64,000 bases of DNA from Cricetomys ansorgei (GCA_026225945.1 JAMJFZ010001815.1:14856501-14920500); one strand, 5' to 3'. Positions 49,130 to 59,535 are shown, counted from the first letter of the stretch. The notes: generated by a model not told the origin, from the sequence alone. A program made the numbers and translations.

Positions 49130-49465
49130 CAGAGGTGTAGTAGTACGCCACTGTGGCAGCTCAGCAAACAGAACAAGGAAGCATTTTCATACATGCAAAC
49201 CCTGCCAGACCTCAGCAGAGGGAACTACCATCATAGCCAATGGCATACTAAAAATGGAACCCTGAACATCTGAGCCCAGGTGTTTTATTGATTCAGAACT
49301 CCTTAGGTGCTCTACTGATACCACGTGGAGATCATAAGCAATTAAATATCACCCATAGAAACCCAACACCTGCAAACCATACAAAATCCCCTAGACCTAG
49401 GATAAACCCTCACCTAACAGTGCATAAAACAATTTTAAACAATTCTAAAATAAACTTCCCATCAT
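49130..49465 (-). mobile_element. ERV LTR-like repeat, family C copy 2, nested in L1
   Basis: AAGGAAGCATTTTCATACAT, GCCAGACCTCAGCAGAGGGA, GAACATCTGAGCCCAGGTGT, TTCAGAACTCCTTAGGTGCT, CAGTGCATAAAACAATTTTA and AAATAAACTTCCC match copy 1 (26640-26990) in order. L1 sequence flanks it on both sides, so it inserted after the L1. Exact target-site duplications are not evident. Confidence 0.65.
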
Positions 49466-49560
49466 AGAAGAGTCTGGGATCAACCAGGAGGAGTAGAAGA
49501 AGATAAAACCATAATCAGAATGTATTATATGAGAGAAGACAGATTTTCAATAAAATACAA

Positions 49561-51369
49561 AGAAAGAAAGTAAACATATGAAAAGTGTATGATGAGATGA
49601 GCATATACCATAAAATACAGAGCAAGAATACACACACATAGGAAGAGATGAATAATAGTCTAGTGAGATTGCAAGTAATTTCCCTTCTTTCTCTTTTATT
49701 TTATTCCCCAAATTTAAAGTATTGAGAAAATTTTAAATTATAAAAAAATTATGATTTTAGGTTAACTTCAGGAAAGGAAACCAAATTGTTTGAAAAGAAA
49801 AAAATACTTAATTACTGAAGACTTACTCCCCTCCAGGAGCTTGCAAGATTTTTTGTTCAAATTGTTTTAATTATTATTATTATAAAGAAACTGACTTACA
49901 AAATAAATGAACAGTAAGGGTTAAACTAATGATGTTTTAGTAAACCAGAACATTGTTCTGCAAATACTACTTGTCAAATGCATAAAATAAAAATAATTTT
50001 CAGTGAATTTTAAACTGTGCTTGAAATATTGAACAATTATAAAAAGATATGGAATATACACTTTGGCAGAATATGTTAGGAAATATAATATTACATTGAT
50101 AATCATTTTGAGCAGGAACACTAGAAAGTGTAATAAAGTGTCTGGAATTTTAAGTAAAATTTTGAAATTAATTTATCCTATAAATAACTAAATATAGGTC
50201 ATGAATGATGAAAAATATTTGATGACAGTGAATAAAATTGAAAAGTACTACTAGTTTCACACTTAGTTTTCAAGGTATCTTGCATTAAGAAAGCAGAAAA
50301 TATTATGACATAATCATACACATATTATAAATGGTAACAAATTAAAGGGATTGGTTGAATACTTAATAAAGTTGTCCTTAAAATTAAAAAAAAATAATGC
50401 AGTGTATTTCAGTGACTATTTTCAAATTTTGTAACGTTACAACTTGGAATTTTGATAATTCATTAGAAAACATTTTTTTAAATATGTATTATTAAATTTG
50501 TGTCCAGATTTTTTCCTACCTTTGATTATTCATCTCTACTTACTAATACTGTATTCTCTAAGCTACATGAAAAAAAATTTCCAACTAGTGTGATTTAGTT
50601 CTCTTTGCAAATTGACTAAGCAGTTTTATGCTGCTTAGTGATACAGCAGAAGACAGCATCAGAAAAACAGAATAGCCATGAGAAATTTTAACAGAACCAG
50701 GAGAGAACTCAGAAAACTAAGTCAATATTTTGGGTCAGGTCATAATACTGTATAAACTACCTTCATTTCCAGATATACAATTAAAAGGAGAAAACAATAA
50801 AACTATTCAGAGGAAAGGAGAAACATTCTTTCTTTTCCAAAAATATGCAAAGGACTAATACACAGATGTTTCATATGCCATATAATCAACTTATTATCTA
50901 ATTATATACTAATGACTATTAACAATAGTATCATCCATAGTCAATACATATTTCATGTAAATATCAGAAATAGGGTCTCTGGATAAGCTGAAAGCACATT
51001 TAAAAAGATGTTGTCTCAGACTGGAAATTTTATTTACTACTACTCAGTTTCAGAACATACATTTTAAAAATTCTGACTTTCCCTTTAAGGACTGTAGGGA
51101 GCTGGTGACACAATCACCTCTATTTTCCACTAATATAAAAGCTTATTTAAAATTGGAGGTGGGATCAATAGTATAATAGTATAAAAACATCTATTTCATA
51201 CCTGTAGCACTAAGCATTTACCAGTCTTTTTGTGAGAGTTGAGCCTAGATGGGAATATCCTCATTTTCCAAATTCCATACACAAATATTAGGATTGGTCT
51301 TAGGGAAATTCTACTTCTAAGAAAAGACTTTACAGTTCAAACTCCAGTTTAAAACATGATGACTGATTA
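49561..51369. other. AT-rich DNA, no feature recognised
   Basis: No gene recognised. A 9-bp perfect stem (ACTAAGCAG / CTGCTTAGT, 50615-50639, 7-nt loop) is the only structure noted. Confidence 0.4.
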
Positions 51370-51579
51370 GTAATGAAAGCATGTGATCAACTTAAAAGTC
51401 CATCGACAGAAAACTGAATTGAGAATATATGACATGTAGGCATAGTGTATCATTAATAAGCCATAAAGAAGAATAGAATTGTCATTTGAAAAAAATGGAT
51501 GTCAATGAAAATCATCATTTTAAATGTAATACACTTCACTTATAAATGCAATAAGTCCATGTTTTCTCTTATATGTGGA

Positions 51580-51590
<11 letters not shown>
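51370..51590 (+). mobile_element. Ancient L1 3' end, sense
   Basis: AAAGTCCATCGACAGAAAAC, AATAAGCCATAAAGAAGAAT and GTTTTCTCTTATATGTGGAA match the conserved end of an old mammalian L1. L1-like text may resume at 52376 (ATGAAATCAGAAACAGGACA), which would mean that the TG-rich block lies inside the element. Confidence 0.65.
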
Positions 51591-51619
<29 letters not shown>

Positions 51620-51635
51620 ACACATATATATATAT
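51586..51635. repeat. (AC)n/(TA)n microsatellite
   Basis: AC repeat with one CTC interruption leading into a short TA run. Confidence 0.95.
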
Positions 51636-51799
51636 GCACATATAAGATATAATAGACAAAGGAATACTATGGGAAGGACTAATATAGGATAAGTAAGACA
51701 CGCTAATATGTAAAACAAACATCTTATATATTCTCCCATATGTAAAATTTAAATTACATATACATATATAAAGATAAGTATCAATATATAAATGTATAT

Positions 51800-52081
51800 A
51801 TATTGACATGTGTGTGTATCTCTGTGTGATTCTGCATATTTCAGTGTGTGGGAGTGCATGTGTATGAGTGTATATGTGTCTGTGTGTCAGTGTGTGTGTG
51901 TGTGTGTGTATGTATATGTGGATGTGTGTTTGTATGTGTATGTGAGTGTGTGTATATGTGTGTATTTGTGTGAGTAAATGTGCATGTGTGTATGTATCTT
52001 CTTGTGTTTGTGTTCGTGTGTATGTGTGTATATGTGTGTGTACATGTGTGTATGTGTTTGTGCATGTGTGTGTGAATGTGT
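51800..52081. repeat. TG-rich degenerate minisatellite, block 1
   Basis: Nearly 300 bp of TGTGTATGTG-like units with irregular A and C interruptions. The long Thr/His-rich antisense frame is a translation of this repeat. Confidence 0.9.
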
Positions 52082-52211
52082 ATGAGGCTAGTCAGTTCTG
52101 ATGTTGTTAGTAGCCTGTCCTTTTTCAGAGGCATTAACTCTGTTCAGGACCACAGTGGTTCTTGTTTTCCTATCTTGTTAGCCTATTTTGCAAATCAAAT
52201 GCCTCATTTTG
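52082..52211 (+). repeat. 130-bp perfect direct duplication, copy 1
   Basis: Identical by eye over 130 bp to 52609-52738. It starts ATGAGGCTAGTCAGTTCTGA and ends AATGCCTCATTTTG. Both flanks of this copy are TG-rich repeat. The strand is arbitrary. Confidence 0.95.
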
Positions 52212-52377
52212 TATATGTGTGTGTGCATATGTGTGTATGTATGTGTTTGTATGTGTATATATGTGTGTGAGTAAATGTGCATGAATGTGTATGTGTCTGT
52301 GTGCTTGTGCTTATGTGTGTGTATATGTAGTGGTGTGCTTGTGTGTGTTTGTGTGTGTGTATGTGTGTGTGTCATGA
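52212..52377. repeat. TG-rich degenerate minisatellite, block 2
   Basis: Same style of TGTGTATGTG repeat as block 1. Together they flank the first copy of the 130-bp duplication. Confidence 0.9.
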
Positions 52378-52608
52378 AATCAGAAACAGGACACTTTGGG
52401 GATCAGGGAAAATGTGGAAGTACAGAAAACAATGCTGAGTGATATGGGCAAGTGAACTGTACACAGACATAAAATTGTCAAAACAAAAACAAAACTTTTC
52501 ATGCTAATTAAAAAAAATGCAGACTCAAAATATGATGCATGATAATTAAATAAACAAAATCTGTCAAGTGAGAAAAATTTGGTTAGGTTAAGGAGAGTGA
52601 AGTACATC
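52378..52608. other. Spacer between the two 130-bp copies
   Basis: AT-rich sequence that starts like an L1 3' remnant (GAAATCAGAAACAGGACACT). No gene. Confidence 0.4.
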
Positions 52609-52738
52609 ATGAGGCTAGTCAGTTCTGATGTTGTTAGTAGCCTGTCCTTTTTCAGAGGCATTAACTCTGTTCAGGACCACAGTGGTTCTTGTTTTCCTAT
52701 CTTGTTAGCCTATTTTGCAAATCAAATGCCTCATTTTG
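52609..52738 (+). repeat. 130-bp perfect direct duplication, copy 2
   Basis: Same 130 bp as 52082-52211, offset by 527 bp. This copy has ordinary flanks on both sides, so it is probably the original. Confidence 0.95.
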
Positions 52739-53267
52739 AAAATACTCATGCATGGAATCTGTAGCTTCAGTAGTCTATGGTATTGAATAAAAATTGGACA
52801 TAGCAAGAAAAGATCATTTTCCATATTTACAGGTACATATGGAGTTTTGAATTACATGTAATGTCAATACTGAGCAAGCCCTAACATGAAATAGACAATA
52901 TCAATAACATTAACTTGATAACACCTCAAACTTTAAACAGACCAAAGTATTGCTTTTAGTGAACTCTGCTGCCAACTCATTTTGTCTTGAAAGTAAGAAA
53001 TGACTTGATAAGGTTGTTTCTATGTTTTGAAAAGGAACAGACAGGGCATTGAATAAAGTTAAAGATGCTTTATGCAGTCATAGAGGTAAAGACTTTACTG
53101 TAGGTTTGCTTCTCTTTGGGCCCTTCAATATTTCAAAACTGGATGCTTTTGTAATTTTAAGAAATTATATGTAGTTTTCCTGTAAATGAAATGCTTCATA
53201 TTTAGCAGTCATTTCCCCAAATTGGAAAACAATGTATTTTTTTTTAAAATTATAAGTGAGTCTAATC
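52739..53267. other. AT-rich DNA, no feature recognised
   Basis: No gene or repeat recognised. Confidence 0.45.
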
Positions 53268-53441
53268 AAGGGACTAGGAAGATAGCTTAGTTGGAAAAGC
53301 ATTTTCTACACAAGCATCCATATTAAAACCTGATATGTGGCCTCTGTTTTATTTCCAGCATTGGGGAACTGGAGGCAGTCAGGTAATTGGACTCTAAAGG
53401 CCATCAGCCTAGGCTATTATAAAGGAAGTCACACACTCAGA

Positions 53442-53442
<1 letters not shown>
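53268..53442 (+). mobile_element. B4/RSINE-type SINE, sense
   Basis: GGGACTAGGAAGATAGCTTA, GTTGGAAAAGCATTTTCTAC, ACAAGCATCCATA and TTTCCAGCATTGGGGAACTG follow a rodent tRNA-derived B4-like SINE. A long AC tail follows. Confidence 0.65.

Positions 53443-53482
<40 letters not shown>
53443..53482. repeat. (AC)n tail of SINE
   Basis: Twenty AC units. Confidence 0.97.
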
Positions 53483-53484
<2 letters not shown>

Positions 53485-54600
53485 CCTAGGTAAACAGCAT
53501 ATATAAATAATGTTTAAACTTCCTAAGTATTAAGCTCTAGAAAATGTTTGCTGTTTTTTATAGTTTCTAAAATGATTTTTAATGTAATCTTATAAAGATT
53601 TGCTAAACCTCTGTTTTAATTATTATCTGGCAAATAACAAATTTTGGTACTTCATAAAATAAAGCTCAACTAGAATGACTGGCATTAGTGACTTAGGTCA
53701 AATTTTAAATCTGAATCATATAGAAACAGATTATTTTCTTATCCATTTAATCATAAAGGTCTTCAAGTATAAAATCATGGTAATGTTTGAGAAATGTTAA
53801 TATACTTTTAAATTTCCAAGATAAATGTTGTCTTGAATAATTTATACATTATTCAATAGGCTTTGAAAGTATTTTATTTATATCTTAAAACTGAAAATCA
53901 ATATCATTACTCATAGAATGGACACTTCAAAACCTGTATATACTTACAGCAAATTTTGATAACGCTAAGTTCTTTCAAACCCTTTACATTAAGCTTTTAA
54001 ATCACAAAAATGTCAAAAATGGAGTCATTTCCTATCATCACTTACAACAATTTGTGGGAAAAGCCCATACCGCATGTACTGAAATCTCTGCAACAAAGAA
54101 AATGAATTTGTTTTAAGCAAATAGTTTTCAATGGCTGAGTAAGTCTAGATCATTTCCATATTAAGATATGCAAAATATTTGACTCTGTTTTTCTTATCTA
54201 TGTAATTTTCCTTTATACATATAGAGAATGTAAGTTATTCAAGTGGGAAAGTATTTGAATAGAATTTTTCTCATTTGTAATTTAAACAGTGAGTTCTCAT
54301 GCAGCAAGGTCAATCTAAGATTGAAAGAGATAAGTATTCAAATATGGATAAAACGGAAATGAAATTCTGGTTTTTTAGGAACTTAAAGTTTGGAAACTAG
54401 CACTTGTGCTCATCAGTGGTGAAGTAAGGGACTCTATGAAGTATGACTTAGGACTCGAGGGTTGGTGTGGGAAAGTCTAACCAGAGAAATGTCCCTTTAC
54501 CACAAATCTCTGCACAGTAGAGTATGGAGTAACACACAGGACTGACTTTGAAAATCAGACTACAAATACACAATTCCAGACTGTTTAATCATATAGAATC
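53483..54600. other. AT-rich DNA, no feature recognised
   Basis: No gene or repeat recognised. Confidence 0.45.
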
Positions 54601-54637
54601 ATATATATACATACATACATACATACATACATACAAA

Positions 54638-54705
<68 letters not shown>
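54601..54705. repeat. Compound (CATA)n(CA)n(TA)n microsatellite
   Basis: Seven CATA-type units, about nineteen CA units and about fourteen TA units in succession. Confidence 0.97.
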
Positions 54706-55035
54706 TCTTGTATATATTAAAAAAATCAATCTTGTGTGAGTACTACTGTGTATTTATCAGTCACTACCTCTCTGTTATTGATCTGTTATATTTTAATTCT
54801 TTTCAGGGAAATCCGTTTCACCAAATATGCAATTAATTTATTTCACCCACATAATCTTTGAATAGATTTTCTTATTTGACTTGAATTCTATCTTAACTAT
54901 ATGCATTGTTTGTTTAACAAATGGAACAACTATGAATAGTCAAATGCTATTCATTTCAGTTTCTCTGAGACACTGCCAGCTGGAAGTTCACATTAGGCAT
55001 TCTTTATGGTGAAAAGGAAACATGATTTAGCATTA
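54706..55035. other. AT-rich DNA, no feature recognised
   Basis: No gene or repeat recognised upstream of the hairpin. Confidence 0.4.
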
Positions 55036-55135
55036 CCTGGTACCTTTGCACTCGAGCGTTCTCAAGGTGCCATACTTACCTACCTATTCTTTTTTGTATG
55101 GCACCTTGAGAAGGCTCAAGTGCAAAAGTACCAGG
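55036..55135 (-). other. 100-nt near-perfect hairpin (pre-miRNA-like or MITE)
   Basis: Two 40-nt arms (55036-55075 and 55096-55135) pair at 37 of 40 positions around a 20-nt loop. The arms start CCTGGTACC and end GTACCAGG. In a minus-strand transcript two of the three mismatches become G-U wobbles and only one C-C mismatch remains, so RNA from that strand would fold best. Size and shape fit a microRNA precursor or a small palindromic DNA transposon. One arm difference (CTCGAG versus CTTGAG) looks like CpG decay, which favours a decaying transposon. I do not recognise a known microRNA. Confidence 0.85.
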
Positions 55136-55369
55136 GGATGATGTAATAAGAGGTTCTAGTAAGATATTTGTACAAAGCTGTATTTGTGTCCTCTGTCTGA
55201 AGTTAAATTGGATGAGCACACTCTATAGACCTTCCTAGCTTTGAATTATTCAGAAAGCATAGAGTATTTCATGTACTTCTGACTGTTTGCCATCATACTA
55301 TGTTTTCCTCTTTACTTTATCATTGTTTTGCTCTAATAGGGAGTGTAAATCACAAATCTGGTTGAGAAT
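55136..55369. other. Unassigned DNA after hairpin
   Basis: No gene or repeat recognised. Confidence 0.4.
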
Positions 55370-55745
55370 AAAACCACTGCAATTGAGCTAAATTTGAAGC
55401 AAGAAAGCTTTAATTAATAAAATACTGGCCAGAAAGATGGACTCTGACCAGGTCAATTCTGAGGTACCCATAGAGTGAACCTATCACCTCCAGAGTTCCC
55501 ACAGAATGGACCTGAATTACGTGGCACAGGTGCATAAAAAGGTAGAACTTGCAAGGCTACGTACTTACCACCAGGTCCAATGAGTGGCAAGCATCCATCC
55601 TGAAGTTACTTTCTGTCTGAGTCATCTCCAACTTACAAGTGTCCAAGCTCATCCAATGCAATGGGAGCATATCAAGTACAGTAGGATCAATTTAAATGAG
55701 ATCTAGACACTCCCTACCCAACATTCCAAGAGGTTGTGTTCTTGG
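55370..55745 (-). mobile_element. LTR-like dispersed repeat, antisense
   Basis: On the minus strand it has a TATA-like CTTTTTATGCACC, then GGTACCTCAGAATTGACC and a poly(A)-like TTATTAATTAAAGC before its end at GCTTTCTTGC. That order fits an LTR. The family is not recognised with confidence. Confidence 0.4.
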
Positions 55746-56789
55746 GCAAGGGAGATTCAGGACTATCTCACTTGAACAGCCCCATGTACCACTCTAGACA
55801 GTTATATCCTTGTTCCATAGATCTCTTAGGCAGAATAATTAAAATTTAAAACATAATTTTCACTCTAACCAGAGCACCTTAGTTCTCTCTGTCTACCATT
55901 TATTTTCTTATAGATTGAATCCCACAAACACATAGTTTCACAATTACTGACACTCCCCTCTGTCTTTCTCCCTGTAGTACCTCACAAGTGTTATATTTGA
56001 GTGAAGTTATTTTAGTGATTGTCTTACTGGAAACAGTCAAACTTTTATTTCCTTTCTTTCCACTTCATGTCATAAGAACAGGTCATATGCTTCCAATCAC
56101 GTTGGGTGATTTATGAGAGAGTCTGCATTTTGTTATTGAACATTCAAAATTGTGGTTGATTTTGTTTTTAATTGTACACAGTAGAGTTCACAATGGAGTA
56201 TGGAGATCTATTGATTCTTGCTGATGCTATCTGCCAAAGCATAGTTATATCAAGCAATTATACCATTCTAAAATTATCTAGACTGCTGTTAAAAATAATC
56301 ATATTATCAATTTAAATCTGAGCTTGGTAGTGTGAAATTTAGTTCTGGTTTTCCTGAATTCTAGATGAATCAAACCATATGCCTTTGAAAGGAAATATAT
56401 AACTTTAGAATATAGCTTCTTTGTGCAGTGGCAGTAATCTAAGATTCAAGCCAGGAAAGCATCTCAGGTTATTATCTGAGAAATAGGGGGCCAAGTCATG
56501 AGTGTTGGAAATTTATAGCTTCCCTGGCTTACATAGTGAGTTTCAGACCAAATTAGTGTGTTTCAAAACCAAAACCCATTAGTTAGAATTATATTTATAA
56601 TGCACTAATATTATTATCTGTGTTATACACATTTTATACATGAAAAAAATTGCTTTATCTACTTACCTGTTTTAAATGTTAGTAGTCTTCATTTTTCAAA
56701 CTGAATAAAAATATAAACTCATATATTATATCTAGCTTTCCATGTGAACAAAGGTCTTTAAATATGTTCATTATAATTATGCATTTGTT
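55746..56789. other. AT-rich DNA, no feature recognised
   Basis: No gene or repeat recognised. Confidence 0.45.
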
Positions 56790-56965
56790 TACTGTGTACA
56801 TACGTGTATGTGTATGCATGTGTGAACATGCCACAGTTCATATGTATGTGGAAGTCAAAGGACAACTTGTAAGTCAATTCTTTCATCATATGGAACCCAA
56901 GAACAAAGTCAAGTGACTAGAACTCACAGCTAACACCTTAGAGACATCTATTTCAACAACCCTAA
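56790..56965 (-). mobile_element. B3 SINE, antisense
   Basis: GTGTATGTGTATGCATGTGT, TGGAAGTCAAAGGACAACTT, TGGAACCCAAGAACAAAGTC and the diverged head TTAGAGACATCTATTTCAAC read as a reverse B3 SINE. Confidence 0.7.
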
Positions 56966-57104
56966 ACAAAGATCTTTAAGTTACATTAATGAATACTTAA
57001 TATCTGTACTGTTTGTGACAGTACCACTTTTATATAGAAAAATGAAATTTATTTTTATTGTGAGCATGTGTGTATGAGAGAGATGGGGGATAAAGAGATG
57101 GAGA

Positions 57105-57125
57105 TGATAGATAGACATAGATAGG

Positions 57126-57161
<36 letters not shown>
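57105..57161. repeat. (GATA)n microsatellite
   Basis: GATA units, the last ten or so uninterrupted. Confidence 0.95.
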
Positions 57162-57179
57162 AATTAAATATAAAATACA

Positions 57180-57660
57180 AAAATTTAAAAAATCATTGAC
57201 AACAAATGTTAGTGAAGATGTAAGGAAAAGGGAAGTCTAATTTATGTAGTAGGATTTCAAATTGGTACAACTATTACATATATCATTGTAGAAAATGGTA
57301 ACAAAGCTAAAAGTATATCTATCATAAGGCCCAACTATACCACACCTTGGCATATTCCCAAACAGCTGGATAGTTTACTATGGGATACATGCTTGGTCCT
57401 CTTTATTGTTGCTTTGTTCACAATATTTAAGAAATAGAAAGAAGATAAATGTCCTTTAATTGGTGAATGGACAATGAAAATGTGGTATATATACAATGAA
57501 ATATTGTTTATTGTAAAGAAAAATGAAAAAAAAAGAAGTTTGAAAGTAAATAAATGAACCTCAAAAAAAATCTTACCTGTGTGAGGTAAGATAGACCTAG
57601 AAAGACAAACCTCAAAATGTTAACTGCTACAACCTACTCTTAAGATTTGAGTATATAAAC
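57180..57660 (+). mobile_element. L1 ORF2 end/3' UTR, old, sense
   Basis: AACAAATGTTAGTGAAGATG, TTTCAAATTGGTACAACTAT, TAAGGCCCAACTATACCACA, TTTGTTCACAATATTTAAGA, TTGGTGAATGGACAATGAAA and ATGTGGTATATATACAATGA follow the conserved L1 3' end in sense order. Confidence 0.85.
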
Positions 57661-58006
57661 TGAAGTATTCAAATAAGTCAGGAAAGTAAAAGAGCCCATG
57701 GGGAAGGAGGTAGATGAAGAACTCTAAAGATCGAGACAGGTGACAGATACCTTTAAAGGTATTATGGGAATGATGGAGAAGGTTTTTAAACTTGGGAGGA
57801 GAAAAATAAATATAGGAGTAAAGAGAAACAGGAGAGATGCATTAAGTGTGGTCAAAAAAGCAATATGGAAATATAATATTCTATAAACTTACTTAAATAT
57901 TATACCTGGGTTACAACTTATGAGAACCCCCCCCCCCAAAGACTAAGTAGCTAACAAACATCCCAGTGCCAGACATGGGAAACCTCTCAATTTATTCTGA
58001 CAAATA
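57661..58006. other. Unassigned DNA with 11-bp poly(C)
   Basis: Possible continuation of the L1 3' UTR. A run of eleven C lies at 57927-57937. Confidence 0.4.
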
Positions 58007-58138
58007 AAAGTCTCTCTGAACAACAAGTCTCTGTACACAACAAGTCTCTGTACACAACAAGTCTCTGTACACAACAAGTCTCTGTACACAACAAGTCTCT
58101 CTAAACAATAAGTCTCTTTTTACAAGAGTCTCTCAAAC
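58007..58138. repeat. 17-bp minisatellite
   Basis: AACAAGTCTCTGTACAC is repeated four times perfectly (58022-58089), followed by three diverged units (to 58138) and preceded by about one. The AAGTCTCT core is constant. It abuts the retroviral block that begins at 58140. Confidence 0.95.
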
Positions 58139-58139
58139 A

Positions 58140-58435
58140 AGCTATTGCCATTGCCTTGGTTGCCTTCTGTAAATTGAAAATGAGACCCTTTGCTGCAGGC
58201 AGCAAAAACAATAGACCCAGAACTTGGGGGCATCAAGCAGGAACCAGCCGTGAAGCCTCCTCCCCAAGCACTAGCTTTCATAGTATTGAAAGGTGCACTG
58301 TGAACTCTCAAACTCTCCAGAGAAAAGGACAGTCAATACTCTTACCAGCTGTCAAGCCTTGGAACCAGAACAATACAGGCCCAACAAGATTTTCCCAATG
58401 GTATAATTCAGGTTTGTTGCTTAAGATGTTGTACC
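58140..58435 (-). mobile_element. ERV leader/internal sequence, family A copy 2
   Basis: In minus sense it follows directly after an LTR and carries CAGCTGGTAAGAGTATTGAC, ACTATGAAAGCTAGTGC, GAGGCTTCACGGCTGG and GGCAACCAAGGC. These match family A at 930-1200 (first part) and 61865-62150 (second part). The 160-codon plus-strand frame at 58156-58638 is antisense to this element. Confidence 0.55.
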
Positions 58436-58849
58436 TGTTGCTGAACGCAGTCCTGGGATCTTTGGGTGTGGGGATGAGCTGGCGCAGAGTCAGCCACACA
58501 GACTCCTGGAGTCAGGTAAGCAGCAAAATCAGACTCCAGAAAGGCAGAGCTCTTTTAAATCCTCGCCCAGCATCCCATTGGCTCCGAGATTGCAGGCTGC
58601 TCTTGTGGCTCTTTCTCATTGGCTTGTATAGTGCCTAGTCATCTGTCTCTGGGCCCTGGGCAGGTTTTCAGGTTGGCTTGAACAGGGAGGCTCAACTGCG
58701 CATGCGTCAAAGGCCGTGGCTGGGGCGGTGCGTGCATGCTCTCTGGCAAACGCTGTTTGTCAAGCCACCAAACTGCATAAACATGCTCTTTGGCAAGATG
58801 CGCATACATGCAGTTTATATGGTTTAGCAGCAGGCGTTCCTGCCACACA
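58436..58849 (-). mobile_element. ERV LTR with intact-looking promoter
   Basis: Minus-strand LTR of about 414 bp with TG at 58849 and CA near 58436. It holds several CpGs in an AT-rich region. Promoter elements in order from its 5' end are an NRF1-like palindrome (58697-58708), two CCAAT boxes (58618-58622 and 58577-58581) and a TATA-like ATTTAAAAGA (58551-58560). The GC content and retained CpGs suggest a relatively young insertion. Family A sequence follows it downstream. Confidence 0.6.
58551..58708 (-). promoter_or_regulatory. LTR core promoter: NRF1-like, CCAAT x2, TATA
   Basis: The sites read on the minus strand are GACGCATGCGCA (58697-58708), CCAAT (58618-58622), CCAAT (58577-58581) and TTTAAA within 58551-58560. 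Spacing from CCAAT to TATA is about 20-60 bp, plausible for an RNA polymerase II promoter. Transcription would run toward lower coordinates. Confidence 0.5.
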
Positions 58850-59149
58850 GGTTTTATTTTTTTATTCTTTTATTTTGGATATACACAAAATATATTTAAT
58901 TGCATTTAAGGCCTGCTCAATACAAAGAAATTTTTGCTCAGTGCTATAAACTAAACAACTGCTTGTCATTTGGGAGATCACAGACACTAGAGGAGAAACT
59001 CCTTTTGCTATACACCAAAACAGTATTATTTCTAATTGTAGAAAAACTTATTTTAATACCCACAATTGACTGTAGCTCTTGATTCTCACCACGAAGCTCT
59101 TTTGTGCAAGAGATGAGAAACATTACCAAGATCAATACATAGTCAGAAT
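58850..59149. other. AT-rich DNA, no feature recognised
   Basis: Starts with a T-rich run next to the LTR. The short frames at 58900-59135 on both strands have no recognisable content. Confidence 0.4.
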
Positions 59150-59535
59150 GTATAGCACAAAATAGTGACTTCAGGATGCATAAACCAACTGATATATTTG
59201 CTAATGCAATGCCTATACCTAAGGTTCAGGGAAAGGCCAAAGTATAAAGAAAATACTAAGAGTCAGAGGGCCAGGATGCCTGATCTAGATAATATCTCCT
59301 GATATGACAGGGGAAAAAAGTGTGCTCATGAAATCTCAACACTATAACTCAACACCATATTGCCTTGAAAATGCCAATACCAGTTGACATGGCAATATTA
59401 ATAGGGGAAATTCTACACAGGCCTACGTCAGGATAAAGAGCTACAGGTAGTCAATTGTTTCTGAGAAACAGAGAACTCGTTTCCTCCAGGACTGACTTTT
59501 TGCATGGGTTATCTATAACTGTATCTATGTAGTAG
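59150..59535 (+). mobile_element. L1 3' UTR-like fragment, sense
   Basis: CTGATATGACAGGGGAAAAA, GTGCTCATGAAATCTCAACA, GATAAAGAGCTACAGGTAGT and TTTCCTCCAGGACTGAC resemble a rodent L1 3' UTR variant in sense order. Diverged. Confidence 0.5.

Larger units (their letters stand above)
47395..49560 (+). mobile_element. L1 (Lx-type) 3' UTR, sense, with nested insertions
   Basis: Sense Lx 3' UTR landmarks run in order: TGGAATGGGAAGATCAAGTG, GTACAATGGTGGCACAAAAT, GCCCACTCCATGGGATGTAA, GAACCTAAGACTAGATAGCA, CAGCCATCATCAGAGAAGCT, GAGACCCACAACCATCTAT, CTTCCAGTTTAATGTTTTTA, TATTATCCCTTAGAAGCCTG, then AACCAGGAGGAGTAGAAGAA and AATGTATTATATGAGAGAA. The order is broken by a TTCC/TTTC tract (48752-48874) and by an LTR-like family C element (49130-49465), after which the UTR resumes. 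Confidence 0.88.

Noticed and set aside
51841..52134. 97-codon Thr/His-rich frame
   Set aside because: It is a translation of TG-rich minisatellite sequence.
58007..58138. Regular short repeats that might suggest a CRISPR array
   Set aside because: The 17-bp units are directly adjacent with no spacers, and the genome is mammalian.
58156..58638. 160-codon plus-strand open frame
   Set aside because: It is antisense to the family A/LTR block on the minus strand; the GC-rich LTR simply has fewer stop codons.
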